Shown here: positions 36,425 to 46,121 of the stretch, in pieces | Numbering within the stretch: position 1 is the first letter of the stretch | Layout of the letters: the number at the start of each line of letters is the position of its first letter | Assembly (NCBI GenBank): GCA_029781115.1 | Contig: JAKOXG010000020.1 | Location: 1 to 64,000, forward strand | Direction of reading: 5' to 3' | Length of the DNA: 64,000 nucleotides | DNA from: Candidatus Cloacimonadota bacterium | GTDB lineage: Bacteria > Cloacimonadota > Cloacimonadia > Cloacimonadales > Cloacimonadaceae | Translations under genes and position numbers: made by a program | The notes under the pieces: model-generated | The model's database searches: none | What the model was told of the DNA's origin: nothing | The model's input: only the letters and a program-made list of their open reading frames with translations

Positions 36425-37174
36425 ATGACATATCGCCTTGAAAATAAAGTGGTTGCCATCACCGGCTCAGCCAGAGGTATCGGCTATTCCATCGCCGAAG
36501 CTTTTGGAGAACACAAAGCCAACGTGATGATCATAGACCTCGCCCAAGAAGCGGTGGATGCAGCCGTAAAATCCATGCACGAAAAAGGATACAAGGCATC
36601 CGGTTACGTGGGAAACGTGACGGATTCCGCCGGCATGGAAGCCCTTTTTGCCCAGATCGTGAAGGATCATGGCGCACTCGACGTGTTGATCAACAACGCA
36701 GGTGTGACGCGTGACAACCTCATGCTGCGCATGAAGGAAGAGGACTGGAGATTGGTGATTGATATCAACCTCACCGGTAGCTTTATCTGCACGCAGAAAG
36801 CCTTTAAACACATGATGAAAGCCCGCAGCGGCAGCATCGTAAATATCGCCAGCGTGATCGGCCTCATGGGCAACGCAGGTCAGGCAAACTACGCAGCTTC
36901 CAAGGGTGGATTGATCGCCCTCACCAAAAGCTCTGCCAAAGAATTTGCCGCCCGCGGCGTGCGCGTAAATGCCGTGGCACCTGGCTTTATCGAAACCGAA
37001 ATGACCGCCGTCCTTCCGGAAAATGTGGTGGCGGAATATGCAAAAGCAATCCCCTTGGCCAAGATGGGTAAACCTGCCGACATAGCCAAGGTCTGCCTCT
37101 TTTTAGCATCCGATGAAAGCTCCTACATCACCGGCCAAACGATCGCCGTGGATGGCGGACTCACCATGCACTAA
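36425..37174 (+). CDS. fabG: 3-oxoacyl-ACP reductase (FabG)
   Basis: FabG is the NADPH-dependent ketoacyl-ACP reductase of fatty acid elongation. The 249-residue short-chain dehydrogenase has [12 protein letters not shown] for cofactor binding, [10 protein letters not shown], the active-site Ser in [11 protein letters not shown] and the YAASKGG Tyr/Lys pair, and ends with [19 protein letters not shown] precedes the ATG at 36425; an in-frame extension to 36392 overlaps fabD and lacks a ribosome site. A short AAACCC/GGGTTT hairpin (37173-37188) follows the stop before acpP. Confidence 0.96.
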   Translation: MTYRLENKVVAITGSARGIGYSIAEAFGEHKANVMIIDLAQEAVDAAVKSMHEKGYKASGYVGNVTDSAGMEALFAQIVKDHGALDVLINNAGVTRDNLMLRMKEEDWRLVIDINLTGSFICTQKAFKHMMKARSGSIVNIASVIGLMGNAGQANYAASKGGLIALTKSSAKEFAARGVRVNAVAPGFIETEMTAVLPENVVAEYAKAIPLAKMGKPADIAKVCLFLASDESSYITGQTIAVDGGLTMH

Positions 37175-37239
37175 ACCCAACTGGGTTTACAAAACCCAAA
37201 AAAATACAACAAAACACTTCAGTAACTATAGGAGGAACA

Positions 37240-37473
37240 ATGGATATTGAAGCCAAAGTCAAACAGATCGTGAAGGAAAAACTTAACGTTGAAGAATCAC
37301 AGATCGTGCCCGAAGCCAATTTCATCGACGACCTCAGAGCCGACTCTCTGGACACTGTGGAACTCGTGATGGCTTTTGAAGATGAATTCGAAATCAGCAT
37401 CCCTGATGAAGATCAAGAAAAACTCCGCACCGTCGGACAAGCCATTGAATACCTAAAGGAAAAACTGGGGTAA
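37240..37473 (+). CDS. acpP: Acyl carrier protein
   Basis: The 77-residue acidic protein carries growing acyl chains on a phosphopantetheine arm attached to Ser 36 in the motif [11 protein letters not shown]. The rest ([21 protein letters not shown]) follows the standard four-helix ACP. GGAGGAAC lies seven bases from the ATG, one of the strongest ribosome sites in the window, fitting a very abundant protein. Hairpins lie on both sides of the gene, which may isolate its message from the rest of the operon. Confidence 0.97.
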   Translation: MDIEAKVKQIVKEKLNVEESQIVPEANFIDDLRADSLDTVELVMAFEDEFEISIPDEDQEKLRTVGQAIEYLKEKLG

Positions 37474-37489
37474 AACCCAAAGGTGGATC

Positions 37490-37517
37490 AATCCTGATGG
37501 CCTTATCCATCAGGATT
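37490..37517 (+). promoter_or_regulatory. Perfect 11-bp stem-loop between acpP and fabF
   Basis: AATCCTGATGG (37490-37500), a six-base loop CCTTAT, and CCATCAGGATT (37507-37517) form a perfect hairpin 17 bases after the acpP stop. No U-run follows, so it is more likely an mRNA stabilising or processing element, or a leaky terminator, than a full terminator. Confidence 0.6.
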
Positions 37518-37622
37518 GGCCCCCGTTTAAAGAGTGTGTTCTCATCTGAAATATGGACTCCATAGTTCAGATGAAAACAGACCCCCCAAGGGTAAAACAC
37601 AAGTATTTTGAGGTAACGATAC

Positions 37623-38864
37623 ATGAAGAAAAGAGTGGTTATCACCGGAATGGGAGCCCTGTCTCCCGTAGGCAACAATGTAGAAGAAACCTGGCAAAGC
37701 CTGATAGATGGCAAAGGTGGAATCGGATTGATCACGCGCTTTGACGCATCCGATCTTCCCGCAAAGATCGCAGCAGAAGTGAAAGACTTCAATCCTGAAG
37801 AGCATTTTGAGCCCAACCAAATCCGTAAATTGGACCTTTATACCCAGTTTGCGCTCGTAGCTGCCAGAGAGGCAGTGAAAGATGCCAAGATACTGGAAGA
37901 TGAAAAGATAGATAAAGACCGCGTGGGTGTGATCACGGGAGTGGGCATCGGCGGCATCCTCACTTTTGAAGAAGAATGCATCAAGTCTTATACCAGAGGC
38001 CCGCGCCGCATCAGCCCCTTCTTTATCCCCAAAATGATCGGCAATATCGCCGCGGCACATATCGCCATCGAAAATGGCTTTAAAGGGCCAAATTTCAACG
38101 TGATGAGTGCCTGCGCCAGCGCAAACCACGCACTGGGAACCGCTCTGCGCACCATCCAATATGGAGATGCAGACATCGTCATCAGCGGCGGAACCGAAGC
38201 TGCGGTCACCGCTTTGGCCGTGGGAGGCTTTTGCGCCATGCGTGCGCTTTCCACCCGCAACGATGACCCGGAGACCGCTTCCAGACCCTTTGATACCGAT
38301 AGAGACGGCTTTGTGATGAGTGAAGGCGCTGCCTATCTGGTGCTGGAAGATCTGGAACACGCCCTGGCCCGAGGAGCACATATCTACGCCGAAGTAGCCG
38401 GATATGGAGCTACAGACGATGCTTTCCACATCACCGCCCCCACAGATGACGGCGAAGGAAGCTCCAGAGCCATGCTTGCTGCCATTCACGATGCAGGCAT
38501 GAAGCCCGAAGATGTGCAATATATCAACGCTCACGGCACCTCTACGCCTCTGAACGATAAAGGCGAAACCCAGTCCATCAAAGCAGTGTTTGGCGATTAC
38601 GCCTACAAGCTTAAGATAAACTCCTCCAAATCCATGGTAGGACACATGTTGGGTGCCGCAGCGGGCATCGAGGCCATCGTCTGCGTAAAGACCATCGAGA
38701 CCGGTATCGTCCATCCCACCATCAACCTCATCAACCCCGATCCGCTCTGCGATCTGGACTATACACCCCATAAAGCGGTGGAAGCAAAGGTGGATGTGGC
38801 GCTCTCCAACTCCCTGGGATTTGGCGGACACAACGCCGCATTGATCATCAAACGCTACGTGTAA
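37623..38864 (+). CDS. fabF: 3-oxoacyl-ACP synthase II (FabF)
   Basis: FabF performs the elongation condensation of fatty acid synthesis. The 413-residue enzyme has VVITGMGALSPVGNN at the start, the nucleophile Cys 164 in MSACASANHALG, and the two catalytic histidines in NAHGTSTPLND and KSMVGHMLGAAAG. The end GFGGHNAALI is typical. The ATG at 37623 lies 149 bases after acpP, a longer spacing than elsewhere in this operon, with AGG eight bases upstream. rnc follows after 16 bases. Confidence 0.97.
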   Translation: MKKRVVITGMGALSPVGNNVEETWQSLIDGKGGIGLITRFDASDLPAKIAAEVKDFNPEEHFEPNQIRKLDLYTQFALVAAREAVKDAKILEDEKIDKDRVGVITGVGIGGILTFEEECIKSYTRGPRRISPFFIPKMIGNIAAAHIAIENGFKGPNFNVMSACASANHALGTALRTIQYGDADIVISGGTEAAVTALAVGGFCAMRALSTRNDDPETASRPFDTDRDGFVMSEGAAYLVLEDLEHALARGAHIYAEVAGYGATDDAFHITAPTDDGEGSSRAMLAAIHDAGMKPEDVQYINAHGTSTPLNDKGETQSIKAVFGDYAYKLKINSSKSMVGHMLGAAAGIEAIVCVKTIETGIVHPTINLINPDPLCDLDYTPHKAVEAKVDVALSNSLGFGGHNAALIIKRYV

Positions 38865-38880
38865 GCTCGAATCAGGCAAG

Positions 38881-39699
38881 ATGAACAGCTCTAAAAGCCG
38901 GAAAACCTCTGGTGCTGGGGATGCTGGCGGCATAAAAGGCATCATCAGGCGCATAGTCGACTACATCGGTGGCAAACGCATCGGTGAGCAGTATCCCAAA
39001 TGGGAAAGAAGCTTGCAACAGCTGCAAAAGCGCATCGATTACAGCTTTCATGACATCAATCTCCTGCATGCTGCGCTCACGCACAAGTCCTATCTAAGGC
39101 GTCGTTTCGACGATCACCAAAATCCCTCTCCCTTTGAGCGGATGGAGTTTTTGGGAGATTCCATTCTGGGCTTTGTGGTGTCCAAGGAGCTGTTTGCCCG
39201 CCATCCCGAAGAACAGGAAGGCAAGCTGAGCAAGCTCAAATCCAAGATTGTATCCGAAACCTATCTCACACTCAAGGCCAATACCTTGGAGCTGGGTAAA
39301 TATCTGCTGCTCAGTCCGGAGGAACAGGCCTCCGGAGGGGCGAAAAAGCCGTCTATCCTCAGCGATAGCATGGAAGCACTCATCTGCGCCATTTTTCTGG
39401 ATAGCGGCATCGCCAGTGCGACCAGGTTTGTGAGAAACCACATCCTCAAAGATTATGAGAGCACCGTCACGCGCAACGAGCTGGTGAACTATAAAAGCTT
39501 GCTGCAAGAGTATATGCAGAGCCAAAATCAAGACCCACCAACCTACGTGACGGTGGGCGAGTTTGGGCCGGAACACAATAAGACCTTCAGCGTGGAAGCG
39601 AGGCAGGGCGATATAATCCTGGGTACCGGCAAAGGTAACACCAAAAAGAATGCTCAGCAGGATGCCGCACATCAGGCATGTCAAAAGCTGGGCGTCTAA
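38881..39699 (+). CDS. rnc: Ribonuclease III
   Basis: RNase III cuts double-stranded RNA in rRNA maturation and mRNA turnover. The 272-residue product has an N-terminal extension of about 45 residues rich in Lys, Gly and Ser, then the RNase III domain with the signature ERMEFLGDSILGF (87-99). The second acidic cluster is SDSMEALICAIFLD. A C-terminal dsRNA-binding domain follows (YKSLLQEYMQ ... GTGKGNTKKNAQQDAA). The fabF-rnc or acpP-rnc neighbourhood is common in bacteria. The start could be slightly downstream within the extension, which is poorly conserved. Confidence 0.95.
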   Translation: MNSSKSRKTSGAGDAGGIKGIIRRIVDYIGGKRIGEQYPKWERSLQQLQKRIDYSFHDINLLHAALTHKSYLRRRFDDHQNPSPFERMEFLGDSILGFVVSKELFARHPEEQEGKLSKLKSKIVSETYLTLKANTLELGKYLLLSPEEQASGGAKKPSILSDSMEALICAIFLDSGIASATRFVRNHILKDYESTVTRNELVNYKSLLQEYMQSQNQDPPTYVTVGEFGPEHNKTFSVEARQGDIILGTGKGNTKKNAQQDAAHQACQKLGV

Positions 39700-39718
39700 C
39701 TTATAGAGACACAGGGCA

Positions 39719-41116
39719 TTGAAATCCGCTAAGCTGCATAAAGATCATGTAGTCAGGCGTGGCATGCGCCTTTCCATCATTGAAGGTATTTACGCCCGCA
39801 TCTATGCCGGTCTCTGCATGATAGGCAGCGGCTTTGTCACCAAGTTTATGGTGCTCTTGGGGGCTACTCCCCTGCAGTTTTCCCTGCTCAGTGCCTTGGG
39901 GCAGGTGTCTACACTTTCAGAGCCTCTGGGCGTGGCTTTCACACACAGGCTGCCCAGACGGAAGTGGGCCTGCGTCTGGATCACGGCGGCGGGGCGCTTT
40001 CTCACCTTGTTTCTCGGAGCTGCGCTCTTCTTCACCCTCAAGCAAGCGGGCATCTGGTTTGTTCTGGCGCTCCTGTTCCTTGCTTCATCGCTGCAAGCGG
40101 TGGGAGGGAACATCTGGATCGCCTGGATGAGCGACCTCATTCCCCTGAAAATCAGAGGCCGGTTCTTCTCCAGACGCAATCAGATCCTCTTGTTGGCCGG
40201 CATGGTGGTGAGCTATGTGGTGAGCATCTATGTGGACATGTTTGAGTCCACAGGTGGTTTCTTCCGGCGGGTATTGGTGGAAAGTGTGGGCTTGGGGAAA
40301 TGGTTTGTGCCGGCCAATCAGGCTACCTTCCTGGCTTGGATGTTTGTGGGAGCAACGCTGATCGGGCTCTATGGCCTCACCATCCTGGCCAAACAGCCTG
40401 AACGTCCCCTGAAGAAGGTAACCAAAGGCCGTCTCAGAGACGAATACAGCCAACCCTTTACGGATGCCAACTTCCGCAGATTGCTGCTCTTTGGCATCTG
40501 GTGGATGTTGGCCACGGGCGTGGGCTCTGCCTTCTGGGGTCCATTCATGCTAAAAAACCTGGGGATGGGGATGTTCAGGATGCAGATCTATGCTACCCTG
40601 CACGGTGTTGCGTCGCTGCTTAGCTGGCTGTATTGGGGCAAGTTCGTCGACCGTTTTGGCAATAAAACCACCATGACTATCTGCATCTTATTGGGCGGAT
40701 TGAATCCCATGTTCTGGCTCTTTGCCACGCCGGAAAACTACAATATCATCTGGCTGGAGGGCGTCGTTTCCGGAACCATGTGGGCGGGGACTACGCTGGT
40801 GACCACCAACTTCGTGCTCAGCATCGCGCCGCAAGGCAAACAGCAGATCTACAGCGGACTCTACAACGCCATCGCCGGAGTGAGCATGATGTGCAGCACG
40901 CTGCTTTCCGGCATCTTCTTCCCGGCGCCGCTGGATATCCTGGGCAAGCATCTGCAAAGTGAGCAGGTGATCTTTGGCATTGGCGGCTTATTGCGCTGGT
41001 CTACCCTTATCCCTTTGGTCTTTGTGGTGGAGAAAAACCATGTGCCGCTGCGCGATGTGTTAGCCGGCGGCGTGAGATACTTCTGGGAATATTGGCAGGC
41101 TAAGTTTAAGAGGTAG
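39719..41116 (+). CDS. Major facilitator superfamily-type transporter
   Basis: This 465-residue inner-membrane protein has about 12 hydrophobic segments in two halves and MFS-like loops (MSDLIPLKIRGRFFSRRNQ after TM4, WGKFVDRFGNKTTMT in the second half). The substrate is not evident. A TTG at 39719 is the first start after rnc, with AGGG just upstream. An ATG at 39764 (MRLSIIEGIYAR) is an equally possible start and would remove 15 residues. It is the last gene of the fab/rnc strand, and its 3' end overlaps the convergent gene at 41106 by 11 bases. Confidence 0.8.
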   Translation: MKSAKLHKDHVVRRGMRLSIIEGIYARIYAGLCMIGSGFVTKFMVLLGATPLQFSLLSALGQVSTLSEPLGVAFTHRLPRRKWACVWITAAGRFLTLFLGAALFFTLKQAGIWFVLALLFLASSLQAVGGNIWIAWMSDLIPLKIRGRFFSRRNQILLLAGMVVSYVVSIYVDMFESTGGFFRRVLVESVGLGKWFVPANQATFLAWMFVGATLIGLYGLTILAKQPERPLKKVTKGRLRDEYSQPFTDANFRRLLLFGIWWMLATGVGSAFWGPFMLKNLGMGMFRMQIYATLHGVASLLSWLYWGKFVDRFGNKTTMTICILLGGLNPMFWLFATPENYNIIWLEGVVSGTMWAGTTLVTTNFVLSIAPQGKQQIYSGLYNAIAGVSMMCSTLLSGIFFPAPLDILGKHLQSEQVIFGIGGLLRWSTLIPLVFVVEKNHVPLRDVLAGGVRYFWEYWQAKFKR

Positions 41117-41900
41117 AGGGCGTTAGCCACTGCATCACGGCGTCATAAAAGAGCTGTTGCAGTTGCTTCCAGAGGTCGTGATCGAGCTCGCCTGTGTGCT
41201 CATCCATAAAGATTTTCTTAAATTCAATCGCCAGGCAAATCACCTTCTCCGGGTAGCGTGAATTGAGATAGCGACTGAAGTTGCCGCCGGGGAATTTGAC
41301 GTCGCAGCGACAGTCTATCTTGATGTTTCCCAAAGGCTTTCCATCCAGCAGCTGACGCAGCTTTTCTGCCTTGTCGTAGTGGATGGGGTTTAGGTTGTTG
41401 CGTCCGATGATGATATCCGGGTTTTCCGCTTGGGGAGCCGGTTCTGCGTCTGCGCCGCCGCGGCGGTGATTGTAGCTGTGCAGATCCAGGATCATCAGCG
41501 GTTCGGAGATCCCGCCCAAGTCCCTCAAGTAAAACAGCCGCCCCAGAAACTCATCCACCAGGTGGTAAAACTCATCGTATTCAGCATATAGGCGCTCCAA
41601 GATCTGGGCGTCGAGGTGTTCTCTATTGACTGGCAAACCCCAGCAGTCTTCCGGTTTGAGATACACGCAGCTTTCCCGTCTGCGGTTGAGGTCCACCAGA
41701 AAGCGGCTGCTCTGCACGGTGATGTGATTTGGAAAGAGCCTCGCCATCTGATCCGTGTAGGGGTCTTCCTCCATCAAGCGGATGGCAGGGCTCAGGGTGC
41801 AGTCTTTGGCTATTTCGGGGCAGAGCTCATGACCGGCATGGATAGCCGTGGTGACCAAGGAGAGACGGGAGTCCAGCTTGGCAAAGCTGGCTTGGATCAT
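41106..41900 (-). CDS. N-formylglutamate amidohydrolase-like protein
   Basis: The 264-residue protein belongs to the N-formylglutamate amidohydrolase superfamily, zinc-dependent amidases: AIHAGHELCPEI near the start supplies metal-binding His/Glu, then DRNRR-like VDLNRRRESCVYLK, and ILDLHSYNHRRGG with the second His. The true substrate of such stand-alone homologues is often unknown. It is the last gene of the recJ-lnt-glyQ run, with a 4-base overlap to the gene before it (41897-41900). Its end overlaps the convergent MFS gene. Confidence 0.78.
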   Translation of the reverse strand: MIQASFAKLDSRLSLVTTAIHAGHELCPEIAKDCTLSPAIRLMEEDPYTDQMARLFPNHITVQSSRFLVDLNRRRESCVYLKPEDCWGLPVNREHLDAQILERLYAEYDEFYHLVDEFLGRLFYLRDLGGISEPLMILDLHSYNHRRGGADAEPAPQAENPDIIIGRNNLNPIHYDKAEKLRQLLDGKPLGNIKIDCRCDVKFPGGNFSRYLNSRYPEKVICLAIEFKKIFMDEHTGELDHDLWKQLQQLFYDAVMQWLTPSTS

Positions 41901-42550
41901 AGCGTCAGTCTCTGCACAAAGTGGATCAGCTTCTTGAGGGTATCCAGGTATCTGGTCGCTTGCGGCATGCCGGCTATCAGCTCTGACAGCGGGCTGAGGT
42001 CGATCTTGCAGATCTCTCCGGCTTGCTGGATCGCTTCCTCCAAGGTGTTGGGAACAGCCTGATCGTGCACGTGCAGCAAGCCTTTGAGCACGGGATAGAC
42101 AGCGGCTCGGGAGATCACTATCGTATTGCGCACGGATGCGGGCTTGTAGGGGTTATCCAGCAGTGCCTGACGCGTGAGCAACCACTTGCCGCGCAGCTCG
42201 CGCTCCATCTGCAGGCGCAGGTCTGTCTTGTCAAACTTCAATCCTTTGAGGATGTCGGAATTGCAGATCAGGTTGCTATAGGCGGTGCAGATGTCCAAAA
42301 ACTCCAGTGGATAGGCATCCAGCGATTCTTCCACAAACTTGCGGGTGAAGATCCAGGGCGGGATGAGCCGTTTCTTGCGCACAAATTGCACCAAGGGTTG
42401 CAGCGTTTCAAAGATATTGGGCGGATCATCTTCAAAGATGAGCACGGCGCGCACATCCTTGCTGTAGGCAGTGTGGACGGCAAGCTGTAAAAGCTGATCC
42501 TGCACATCTTTAAGGACGTGGGGGAGATCTTCATAAACTTTGGTTTTCAT
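41897..42550 (-). CDS. Unrecognised 217-residue protein between glyQ and the amidohydrolase gene
   Basis: I do not recognise this family. The sequence starts [19 protein letters not shown] and has one strand-like stretch ([21 protein letters not shown]). The rest is mainly helical with LELD-type leucine spacing and a run of conserved-looking polar residues ([32 protein letters not shown]). It has no signal peptide, cysteine cluster or P-loop. The layout weakly resembles a nucleotidyltransferase-like fold, but the metal-binding aspartates are not convincing. Its start lies 20 bases inside glyQ and its stop overlaps the next gene by 4 bases, so it is translated with both. Confidence 0.7.
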   Translation of the reverse strand: MKTKVYEDLPHVLKDVQDQLLQLAVHTAYSKDVRAVLIFEDDPPNIFETLQPLVQFVRKKRLIPPWIFTRKFVEESLDAYPLEFLDICTAYSNLICNSDILKGLKFDKTDLRLQMERELRGKWLLTRQALLDNPYKPASVRNTIVISRAAVYPVLKGLLHVHDQAVPNTLEEAIQQAGEICKIDLSPLSELIAGMPQATRYLDTLKKLIHFVQRLTL

Positions 42551-43397
42551 CTTTTTCCTCGTATTTCTTTAAGTAGACGGTGGCGCAGTTTTTCGCCAGA
42601 TCACGGATTCTGCCGATGTAGGCTGCTCTTTCGGTGACGCTAATCACGCCGCGGGCATCCAGAAGATTGAAGTAGTGGGAGCACTTGAGCAGCTCATCAT
42701 AGGCGGGGTAGACCAGGCCTTTGGCGTTGAGGGCTTCAGACTCTGCCTCGTGCGCACCGAAGAGCTTGAAGAGCAAGCCGGTATCCGCCGCATTGAAGCT
42801 GTAATCCGAGCATTCCTTCTCGCGGGTGTAGAAGAGATCGCCGTAATTGATGCTGGAACTGTAGCGCAGGTCGCGGTAGTCGTCCACGTTTTGGATATAC
42901 ATGGCCAAACGTTCCAAGCCGTAGGTCAGTTCCACGCTCACGGGAAAGAGGTCGCGCCCGGCAATCTGTTGAAAGTAAGTAAATTGGCTGATCTCCATGC
43001 CATCCAGCCACACCTCCCAACCCAAGCCCCAGGCACCCAGGGTGGGGGATTCCCAGTCATCTTCCACAAAGCGGATGTCGTGATCTTCGATCTTCACTCC
43101 AATCGCTTCCAGGCTTTGCAGATAGAGGTTTTGGATGTTGGCGGGAGTGGGCTTGATGATCACCTGGAATTGGTAGTAATGGCCAAAGCGGTTGGGGTTT
43201 TCGCCATAGCGCCCGTCTTTGGGCCTGCGACAGGCTTGGGGATAGGCAATGGCGGTGGGTTTGCTTCCAAGTGCACCGAAGAAGGTGGCCGGGTGGAAGG
43301 TTCCGGCGCCCATTTCCATATCATAGGGCTGGATAAGCAGACAACCTGCATCCGCCCAGAACTTTTGCAGCGTGAGGATCATATCTTGAAAAGTCAT
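42531..43397 (-). CDS. glyQ: Glycyl-tRNA synthetase alpha subunit
   Basis: GlyQ is the catalytic subunit of the bacterial alpha2beta2 glycyl-tRNA synthetase. The 288-residue product carries the class II core: [29 protein letters not shown] (motif 2 region), [20 protein letters not shown] and [17 protein letters not shown] (motif 3 region). The length is normal. The beta-subunit gene glyS, which usually follows directly, is not here; the next gene is an unrelated 217-residue protein, so glyS must lie outside the window. The start overlaps the merR stop by four bases. Confidence 0.97.
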   Translation of the reverse strand: MTFQDMILTLQKFWADAGCLLIQPYDMEMGAGTFHPATFFGALGSKPTAIAYPQACRRPKDGRYGENPNRFGHYYQFQVIIKPTPANIQNLYLQSLEAIGVKIEDHDIRFVEDDWESPTLGAWGLGWEVWLDGMEISQFTYFQQIAGRDLFPVSVELTYGLERLAMYIQNVDDYRDLRYSSSINYGDLFYTREKECSDYSFNAADTGLLFKLFGAHEAESEALNAKGLVYPAYDELLKCSHYFNLLDARGVISVTERAAYIGRIRDLAKNCATVYLKKYEEKDENQSL

Positions 43398-43750
43398 TTA
43401 TCTTCCTTGTTTATCGCTTCGCAGAGCGAGATTATTTGCTTTATTTTACCCCTCAGTTCCAGCATCTCACCTCGCAGTTCATCAGCGCTGAAGAGTTGCT
43501 TTTTGAGTGGCTGCTTAGCCTTGGCTTCGGCCTTGAGCTTGGCTCTTGCTCCGGCGATGGTATAGCGCTGGTTGTGCAGCATGTCCTGTATCTTTTTGAG
43601 CAAGAGGATGTTTTCTTTGGTGTATCTGCGGTTGCGTCCTCCGTCACGTCTGGGGCGCAACATGCTGAATTCACTCTCCCAATAGCGGATCACGTGCGGC
43701 TTGACGCCCAGCAGGTTGCTCACTTCACCGATGGTGTAATAATACTTCAT
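43394..43750 (-). CDS. MerR family transcriptional regulator
   Basis: The 118-residue product has a MerR winged helix: [22 protein letters not shown] followed by [21 protein letters not shown], then a long helix ([22 protein letters not shown]) and a lysine/glutamate-rich coiled-coil tail. There is no cysteine cluster, so it is not a metal sensor of the classical type; it resembles short MerR proteins found beside tRNA synthetase or IHF genes. It overlaps lnt and glyQ by four bases on each side, so it is expressed with them. Confidence 0.85.
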   Translation of the reverse strand: MKYYYTIGEVSNLLGVKPHVIRYWESEFSMLRPRRDGGRNRRYTKENILLLKKIQDMLHNQRYTIAGARAKLKAEAKAKQPLKKQLFSADELRGEMLELRGKIKQIISLCEAINKEDK

Positions 43751-45273
43751 CTGATCACCTCCTTGGCTTTGCTCATGAAAATGCTCTTGAATGAGCTGAT
43801 GAGAGCCAGAATGACACTGATAACCACAAAGATAGCCGGATAAAAGTAGATGTATCTCAGGATGGGCACCTGCGGGCAGGTGTAGAGCGGCGCACCCAGA
43901 TTGGTAACCTCAAAGAGGGGAGCCTGCCTCAGCTCGCTTCCCATGGGGTCGATGATCACGGAAATGCCGGTATTGGCGCTTCGATAGATCTGGATGCGGT
44001 TTTCGATGGCACGGAAGCGGCTCATCACCATATGCAGCCAAGGCCCGTAAGATGTGCCAAACCAAGCGTCGTTGGTGAGGTTGACCAGAAAGTCCATCTT
44101 GTCAAAACCACCCTGCTTGCTCTTGGGTAAGGCCATGCGGTGATGGATGTTATCGAAAGCCAGCTCATAGCAGATCGAGGGACTGAAACGGTAGCCGTGG
44201 CTGTCGTAATAGGCCAATTCTTTGCCATATTCCCAGTTTGCCTGCCCAAAATTGAGCTTCGCCAGGAAGGGAAAGACGTCCATCCAGAGCATCCTTTCGC
44301 CCACCGGGACCAGGATGTTCTTGTAGTAAATGCTGCTGGGAGAACCATCCGGCTTGAAGAGTGATGCCGCATTGTAGTAATAGGCATCGTCGAAATGCTC
44401 CGCGGGTGCACGCTCAAAATCCGGAAAGCCGGTGAAGATATCCAGTCCCGTATCGCTGACGGTGCGGCGCAGTTTATACATCGCCTGTGCGTCATAGCGC
44501 AGATATTTGGGAATGGCAGCTTCCGGCCACACAATGAGTTGCGCATTATCTTTGGCTGCTTCGTGACTGAGCGAATCAAAGACAGCCATCATTGCATCAA
44601 ACGCTTCTTCATCCCACTTTTCACCCTGAGGGATGCTGGGTTGCATCACCTGCACCGCCAATGGCTTAGCCTCCAATTTGATGCGATAATAGCTGTAATA
44701 TCCATAGCCCAGCCAGAGCGCAAAGATCAGCACCACGCCACCCAGAGCCAGCCATTTGCGCTGCCTCAGCTTATCTATCAGATAGTTGATCAGCAGGATG
44801 AGCACTGCGATCAGGCTCATGCCACCGAGGTCCAAGACCTGCAGCAGCAGGTTGTAATCCGCCAGGCAGTAGGCCATATTCCACCACGGGAAGCGTGTCT
44901 CGCCAAATTGCTGTAGATACTCAAAGCTGATCATGAGGCAGCTGAAGCCCAGCCAGCCCCAGTTGGGCAGCTTTTGCCAGATCAGATGCGCAAAGTAAAA
45001 GAAGATGCTGAGCACCACGGTGTAAAAGAGCATGATGCCGAAGAGTCCGCCCACCGTGACCAAGGCTATCCAATTGAGCACGATGGCGGTGTAGGTGATG
45101 GCCCAAATGGCTGCCATGAGGATGATATGCTTGAGCTTGAGGTCTTTGATTTGCAGTGCATTAGCCACCGGTATCCAGCCGATGAAGACCATCCAACCCA
45201 TATGTATGGGCAGCCTGGCCAAGCTCAGCAGCAGCGCCGAGGCAAAGGTGAGGATAAATGCTTTATACTTCAT
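43747..45273 (-). CDS. lnt: Apolipoprotein N-acyltransferase
   Basis: Lnt adds the third acyl chain to lipoproteins in the inner membrane of Gram-negative bacteria. The 508-residue protein has about six N-terminal membrane helices, a periplasmic nitrilase domain and a C-terminal helix. The catalytic triad is visible as Glu 251 (VWPEAAIP), Lys 318 (YYKNILVPVGE) and Cys 368 (SICYELAF). FGETRFPWWNMAY in the membrane part is the usual Lnt signature region. A lipoprotein gene sits directly upstream with a 4-base overlap. Confidence 0.95.
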   Translation of the reverse strand: MKYKAFILTFASALLLSLARLPIHMGWMVFIGWIPVANALQIKDLKLKHIILMAAIWAITYTAIVLNWIALVTVGGLFGIMLFYTVVLSIFFYFAHLIWQKLPNWGWLGFSCLMISFEYLQQFGETRFPWWNMAYCLADYNLLLQVLDLGGMSLIAVLILLINYLIDKLRQRKWLALGGVVLIFALWLGYGYYSYYRIKLEAKPLAVQVMQPSIPQGEKWDEEAFDAMMAVFDSLSHEAAKDNAQLIVWPEAAIPKYLRYDAQAMYKLRRTVSDTGLDIFTGFPDFERAPAEHFDDAYYYNAASLFKPDGSPSSIYYKNILVPVGERMLWMDVFPFLAKLNFGQANWEYGKELAYYDSHGYRFSPSICYELAFDNIHHRMALPKSKQGGFDKMDFLVNLTNDAWFGTSYGPWLHMVMSRFRAIENRIQIYRSANTGISVIIDPMGSELRQAPLFEVTNLGAPLYTCPQVPILRYIYFYPAIFVVISVILALISSFKSIFMSKAKEVIR

Positions 45274-46121
45274 TGCTCAGCCGTTTTATACTTGATTTTA
45301 AAGATGTTTACGCCCCAAGCACCGCTGTGGGTGAGCACATCGTGAAAGAGGCTCACTTCCCCTGCCTCCAGGATGGGCAAAAGCTGCGTCGCTTGCTGCT
45401 CATCAGCCTTTTGCCAGCCGGAATAGGGGAGGGAACTGATCTGCTTATCCACCAGCAGCAGGTTGCCATGCACGTCCGGCAGCACCTGTCCAGCACGCTC
45501 CTGAATGAACTGACCGAAGCTGTCAAAGACCTTGCTCTTATTTTCGCTTGCGCTGTAAACGCTGATCAGCTCACGATTGCAGCAGAGCGCAGTGGGGTTT
45601 TGAAACTGGAAGCGGCCAAAGCGATTGATCTCCTTGCCATCCAGCAGGGAAACATTCACGATCTCGCCGGGTGCCGCATCGTAGATAAACATTTCTCCAT
45701 CGATGTTCAGGCACAAAAGCTCCGGCTGAATCAGCCCTTCGAGTTCAAAGGCCGTGACGTAGCGTCCGCCGGAGGTGAACTTCTTAACCCTGAGCGCCAT
45801 CTGATCCAGCGCCAATAGGTTACCATCGCTGTCCAGGGCAATATCCGCGAGCCTTTGAAAGTTGTAGCTCATGCTGCCCAAGCCACCGATGGTATTTACC
45901 AGCTCCTTATCCCGGTAGATAAAGACCTGCTGCTGCGCTTTGGAGAGTGCGTAGACCGTTCCGGAAGCGGGATCGGTGATAGCCTTATCCACCTTTGTTT
46001 CCAAGGGGATAAAGCTGTCCAGCATCAGGGAGTCCACCTCCCGCCTGACTTGGAACTTGATGCCGCTACAGGCAGCAAGCAAGAGCGTTATCATGCACAG
46101 GGCTACGATCCGGTGTTTCAT
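45270..46121 (-). CDS. Lipoprotein with beta-propeller-like (NHL-type) repeats
   Basis: The 283-residue product has a lipoprotein signal peptide with lipobox LLAAC (Cys 18), followed by repeated short strands resembling a 6-bladed propeller: ITDPASGTVYALSK, IALDSDGNLLALD, LCLNIDGEMFIYD, LPDVHGNLLLVDK. It is expected in the cell envelope, anchored by lipid, with Lnt encoded right behind it to finish the acylation. I cannot name a function. It overlaps recJ and lnt by four bases each. Confidence 0.78.
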   Translation of the reverse strand: MKHRIVALCMITLLLAACSGIKFQVRREVDSLMLDSFIPLETKVDKAITDPASGTVYALSKAQQQVFIYRDKELVNTIGGLGSMSYNFQRLADIALDSDGNLLALDQMALRVKKFTSGGRYVTAFELEGLIQPELLCLNIDGEMFIYDAAPGEIVNVSLLDGKEINRFGRFQFQNPTALCCNRELISVYSASENKSKVFDSFGQFIQERAGQVLPDVHGNLLLVDKQISSLPYSGWQKADEQQATQLLPILEAGEVSLFHDVLTHSGAWGVNIFKIKYKTAEQ

